Assembly (NCBI GenBank): GCA_900609035.2
Contig: UXAT02000006.1
Coordinates: 1 to 64,000 of the forward strand
Origin: Candidatus Defluviicoccus seviourii
GTDB lineage: Bacteria; Pseudomonadota; Alphaproteobacteria; Rhodospirillales; Defluviicoccaceae
Direction: 5' to 3'
Length of the DNA: 64,000 nucleotides
Shown here: positions 61,959 to 64,000 of the stretch, piece by piece
Layout: the number at the start of each line of letters is the position of its first letter
Numbering within the stretch: the stretch's first letter is position 1
The notes under the pieces: model-generated
What the model was told of the DNA's origin: nothing
The model's database searches: none
Seen by the model: the letters and a program-made list of their open reading frames with translations, nothing else
Translations under genes and position numbers: made by a program

Positions 61959-62398
61959 AGACGATCGCGGAGTTCAAGCGCGCCGGCCGGGTTGAGGCGA
62001 TCAACACCCTCATCCCCTACGCCGGCCTGGTCGGCCTGGAGGCATTCACCGACGAAGACGGCCTTGTCGCCGTGCTCAGGTTTCGCGAAACCAACATCGG
62101 CAACCCGGTGCTGCGCGCCGTGCATGGCGGCGTCGTCGGCGCGCTCCTGGAGCATGCCGCGATCCTGCACCTGTTGGCGGAAACGGACGTTCAGGTCGTA
62201 CCCAAGATCATCAACCTTTCGGTCGATTACCTGCGCTCATGCCGGGCCGCCGATACCTTCGCCCGCGGACGCGTCATCCGCCAGGGCCGAAGGGTTGCCA
62301 ACGTCCGCGTCGAGGCGTGGCAGGATACGCCGGAGCGCCCCGTCGCTGCCGCGCACGCGCATTTCCTGCTGATCGACGAAGGCGCGGCTACATCCTGA
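61952..62398 (+). CDS. PaaI-family hotdog thioesterase 2
   Basis: A 148-residue hotdog protein translated in another frame of the same message, starting at ATG 61952, inside the end of the first. The active region AVHGGVVGALLEHAAILHLLA keeps HGG but has Glu instead of Asp in the usual D position, and IINLSVDYLRSCRAADTFARGRVIRQGRR follows. The two products may form a heteromer. It converges with the small gene ending at 62388, with an 11-base overlap of the 3' ends. Confidence 0.85.
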   Translation: MLKTIAEFKRAGRVEAINTLIPYAGLVGLEAFTDEDGLVAVLRFRETNIGNPVLRAVHGGVVGALLEHAAILHLLAETDVQVVPKIINLSVDYLRSCRAADTFARGRVIRQGRRVANVRVEAWQDTPERPVAAAHAHFLLIDEGAATS

Positions 62399-62684
62399 AC
62401 GGGCCACCGGGTCGGCCCGGACGGCCGAATTCCTGCGCCTCGCAGGCATTGAAGCCCTCGTCCCAACCCTTCTGGTACGGCGCCTCGACCTCATAGCGCT
62501 GGGTGTTCTTGATGAACACGGAAAACGGATCGCCGCCCGCCTTGCGGCCGCTTTCGCAGCCGTCGCGATAGCCGTCGCTGTAGGCCGGCGGCTGATCTTC
62601 GCCGGGCGGCGGCTCGTTGGCGTTACCGCACGCGCGCACGCCAACGATGACCGAGGCAACCGCCAGCAGCCGCACCGCCCTCAT
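62388..62684 (-). CDS. Small exported protein, YxDGYxDGCxxG type
   Basis: A 98-residue protein beginning MRAVRLLAVASVIVGVRACGN, a signal-like segment with a Cys that could be a lipobox (weak). The mature part holds YSDGYRDGCESGRKAGGDPFSVF and PYQKGWDEGFNACEAQE, with two Cys that could form a disulfide. Small proteins with this pattern are present in many alphaproteobacteria, but I know no function. The frame extends upstream into repeat DNA (to 62834) without support. Confidence 0.6.
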   Translation of the reverse strand: MRAVRLLAVASVIVGVRACGNANEPPPGEDQPPAYSDGYRDGCESGRKAGGDPFSVFIKNTQRYEVEAPYQKGWDEGFNACEAQEFGRPGRPGGPFRM

Positions 62685-63175
62685 GCGCGCCTCTGCCGTT
62701 CCATCGTCCCTTGTCCATACCCTGAGCGAGGCGCTCGCACCGCGCTCACCGTTGGCTCCCTCACCCTCCCGCTGACGCGGGTCCCTCCCTCTCCCGCGCG
62801 CGGGAGAGGGTCGGGGTGAGGGGTATCCCGGCATTCATTTAGCACCCGGGCGATCGTCGCCAGCACGCCGTCGGTGTTTGCCAGCACCTCATTGTTCCAG
62901 AACCGCAGCACTCGAAACCCGGCCGCCGCCAGCACTGCGCTCCGCGCAGCATCGGCCGTCGCCGCGCTGGCATGCTGGCCACCATCAATCTCGATCGCGA
63001 GGCCGACCTCGATGCTCGCGAAATCGGCCACGAACGAGCCGATCGGTACTTGACGGCGGAACTTTGCACCACTGAGAGATCGACTGCGCAGTTTAGCCCA
63101 CAGCTTGCGCTCCGCCTCGGTCATAGCGCGCCTCAGTGCGCGGGCTCTGTCAATCGGCTTCTTTTTCCAGGCCAT
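62681..63175 (-). CDS. DUF559 endonuclease-like protein with repeat-derived tail
   Basis: A 164-residue protein with a DUF559 domain, a small restriction-endonuclease-like fold. MTEAERKLWAKLRSRSLSGAKFRRQVPIGSFVADF and LAIEIDGGQHA (catalytic Glu/Asp, Gln-His) are the signature. The last about 50 residues (from PHPDPLPRAGEG) are translated from the palindromic repeat at 62758-62823 and lie outside the family, suggesting the original stop was lost or the repeat inserted. ATG 63175 is the start. Function is not known experimentally. Confidence 0.8.
   Translation of the reverse strand: MAWKKKPIDRARALRRAMTEAERKLWAKLRSRSLSGAKFRRQVPIGSFVADFASIEVGLAIEIDGGQHASAATADAARSAVLAAAGFRVLRFWNNEVLANTDGVLATIARVLNECRDTPHPDPLPRAGEGGTRVSGRVREPTVSAVRAPRSGYGQGTMERQRRA
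62758..62823. repeat. Palindromic repeat (CCCTCACCC type) inside a gene end
   Basis: An outer pair, ccctcaccct and tcggggtgaggg, and a perfect inner palindrome ccctctcccg / cgggagaggg (62787-62796 and 62801-62810) make a dense hairpin. This type of CCCTCACCC/GGGTGAGGG repeat is scattered in many proteobacteria. Here it overlaps the 3' end of the DUF559 gene. Confidence 0.75.
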
Positions 63176-63218
63176 CTCGCCCCATGTGCCGCCCTCACCT
63201 CATCACCATAAATCTGGC

Positions 63219-64000
63219 TCAGACGTTGAAGCGGAACAAGAGGACGTCGCCGTCGGCAACCACGTAGTCGCGCCCCTCCGAACGCATCCGGCCGGCCTCG
63301 CGCGCGCCCTGCTCACCGCCCAGGGCGACGAAATCAGCATATGCGATGGTCTCGGCGCGGATGAAGCCGCGCTCGAAATCGGAATGGATGGCACCTGCCG
63401 CCGCCGGTGCCTTGGTGCCACGGCGCACCGTCCAGGCCCGGCTCTCTTTCGGCCCGGCGGTGAAAAAGGTAATGAGTTCAAGGAGGCCGTAACCGGCGCG
63501 GATGACCTTGGCAAGCCCGGTCTCCGTCAGACCTAAGCTTTCGAGGTAGGCCGCGCGCTCGTCCTCAGCCAGCGCTGCCAACTGCGCCTCGATCTCGGCC
63601 GAGATGATCACCACCGGGGTGCCGGTCCGGCCAGCGTGCACCGCCACCCGCTCGGTCCAGGCATTGCCGGTCGCGGCGGCCGCTTCCTCGACGTTGCAGA
63701 CATAGAGCATCGGCTTGGCCGACAAGAGCTGCAGGCCGTTCCACAGCTTTCGCTCCTCGTCGGCAACCGCCACCAGGCGCGCCGGCTGGCCCTCGCCCAG
63801 CGCGCGGGCGGCCCGCTCGGCCAGCGGCAAGGTTTCCGCCGCCTCCTTGTCGGCGCCGCGGGCGCGCTTGGTGAGCGCGGTGATGCGTCGCTCCAGGCTC
63901 TCCAGATCGGCCAGCATCAACTCGGTCTCGACGATCTCCGCATCGCGCAGCGGATCGACGCCGCCTTCGACGTGGCTCACATCGTCGTCCTCGAAGCAGC
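63219..64000 (-). CDS. ychF: Ribosome-binding ATPase YchF (5' part beyond window)
   Basis: A P-loop ATPase of the Obg family that binds the ribosome and prefers ATP to GTP. Only the C-terminal 260 or so residues are in the window; the frame runs on through the right edge (CFEDDDVSHVEGG). Visible parts are DPLRDAEIVETELMLADLESLERR, the helical coiled-coil region, MLYVCNVEE, and the TGS end with ITFFTAGPKESRAWTVRRGT, AAGAIHSDFERGFIRAET and VADGDVLLFRFNV, the conserved C-terminus. The nucleotide-binding loop lies outside. Confidence 0.95.
   Translation of the reverse strand, partial: CFEDDDVSHVEGGVDPLRDAEIVETELMLADLESLERRITALTKRARGADKEAAETLPLAERAARALGEGQPARLVAVADEERKLWNGLQLLSAKPMLYVCNVEEAAAATGNAWTERVAVHAGRTGTPVVIISAEIEAQLAALAEDERAAYLESLGLTETGLAKVIRAGYGLLELITFFTAGPKESRAWTVRRGTKAPAAAGAIHSDFERGFIRAETIAYADFVALGGEQGAREAGRMRSEGRDYVVADGDVLLFRFNV

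Overview
The window is GC-rich, densely coded bacterial chromosome, most likely from an alphaproteobacterium of the Rhodospirillales type. The reasons are the three-gene split transhydrogenase (pntAA-pntAB-pntB), the recA-alaS neighbours, the Anbu peptidase cluster, a HpnO-like aminotransferase and several families of palindromic intergenic repeats. This placement is an inference from gene content; no rRNA or tRNA gene is present to confirm it. I support 62 protein genes, one of them cut by the right edge (ychF), plus terminators, promoters and repeats. I see no CRISPR array, insertion sequence or prophage.

Layout. 1-4.6 kb: recA, alaS and a small unknown gene. 4.9-9.2 kb: a membrane-anchored TPR protein with near-identical 47-residue repeats, then a MoxR ATPase and VWA protein pair. 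9.3-13.4 kb: acetate uptake (DUF485 protein and ActP-like symporter, ended by a strong terminator) beside a cNMP/CBS/DUF294 regulator. 14.1-18.1 kb: the Anbu cluster (ATP-grasp, alpha-E protein, transglutaminase, Anbu peptidase) behind a possible sigma-54 promoter. 18.2-24.2 kb: propionyl-CoA carboxylase pccB-pccA, divergent from HMG-CoA lyase and dihydroorotase. 24.2-32.2 kb: a tightly packed orphan vgrG operon of type VI secretion accessory genes that delivers a PAAR-like protein with a GHH-type nuclease tip. It includes a ketoacyl-synthase-like protein whose catalytic residues all look substituted. 32.5-35.5 kb: transhydrogenase operon. 35.7-37.7 kb: AI-2E-type permease and an unknown gene. 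38.3-41.7 kb: a one-strand cluster of roadblock/LC7 protein, ODP-type beta-lactamase-fold protein, OmpA-like protein, membrane-anchored roadblock-like protein and PilZ protein. I think this cluster is the best candidate for an undescribed system.

41.7-49.6 kb: a Tat-exported dienelactone-hydrolase-like protein, an Atm1/HMT1-type ABC exporter, a glycosyltransferase, an L,D-transpeptidase and a HerA-like ATPase. 49.8-54.1 kb: a 56-residue protein, then (minus strand) cysE, an iscR-like gene, iscS, iscA, a ferredoxin and tenA, with a clear promoter ahead of cysE. 54.2-59.0 kb: alpha/beta hydrolase, two TPM-domain proteins, LemA and a bifunctional penicillin-binding protein. 59.2-64 kb: aminotransferase, dienelactone-hydrolase-like protein, two overlapping hotdog thioesterases, a small exported protein, a DUF559 nuclease-like protein and the 3' part of ychF.

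A 116-bp structured repeat occurs twice in opposite orientation (32278-32393 and 47827-47942), identical at 111 of 116 positions, both times in gene-free DNA. The main integrated readings are these. The vgrG operon is a self-contained effector module without its secretion core. The Anbu cluster pairs an amide-bond-forming enzyme with two peptide-cleaving or transferring ones. The roadblock/ODP/OmpA/PilZ cluster looks like an envelope-anchored sensing or positioning complex.
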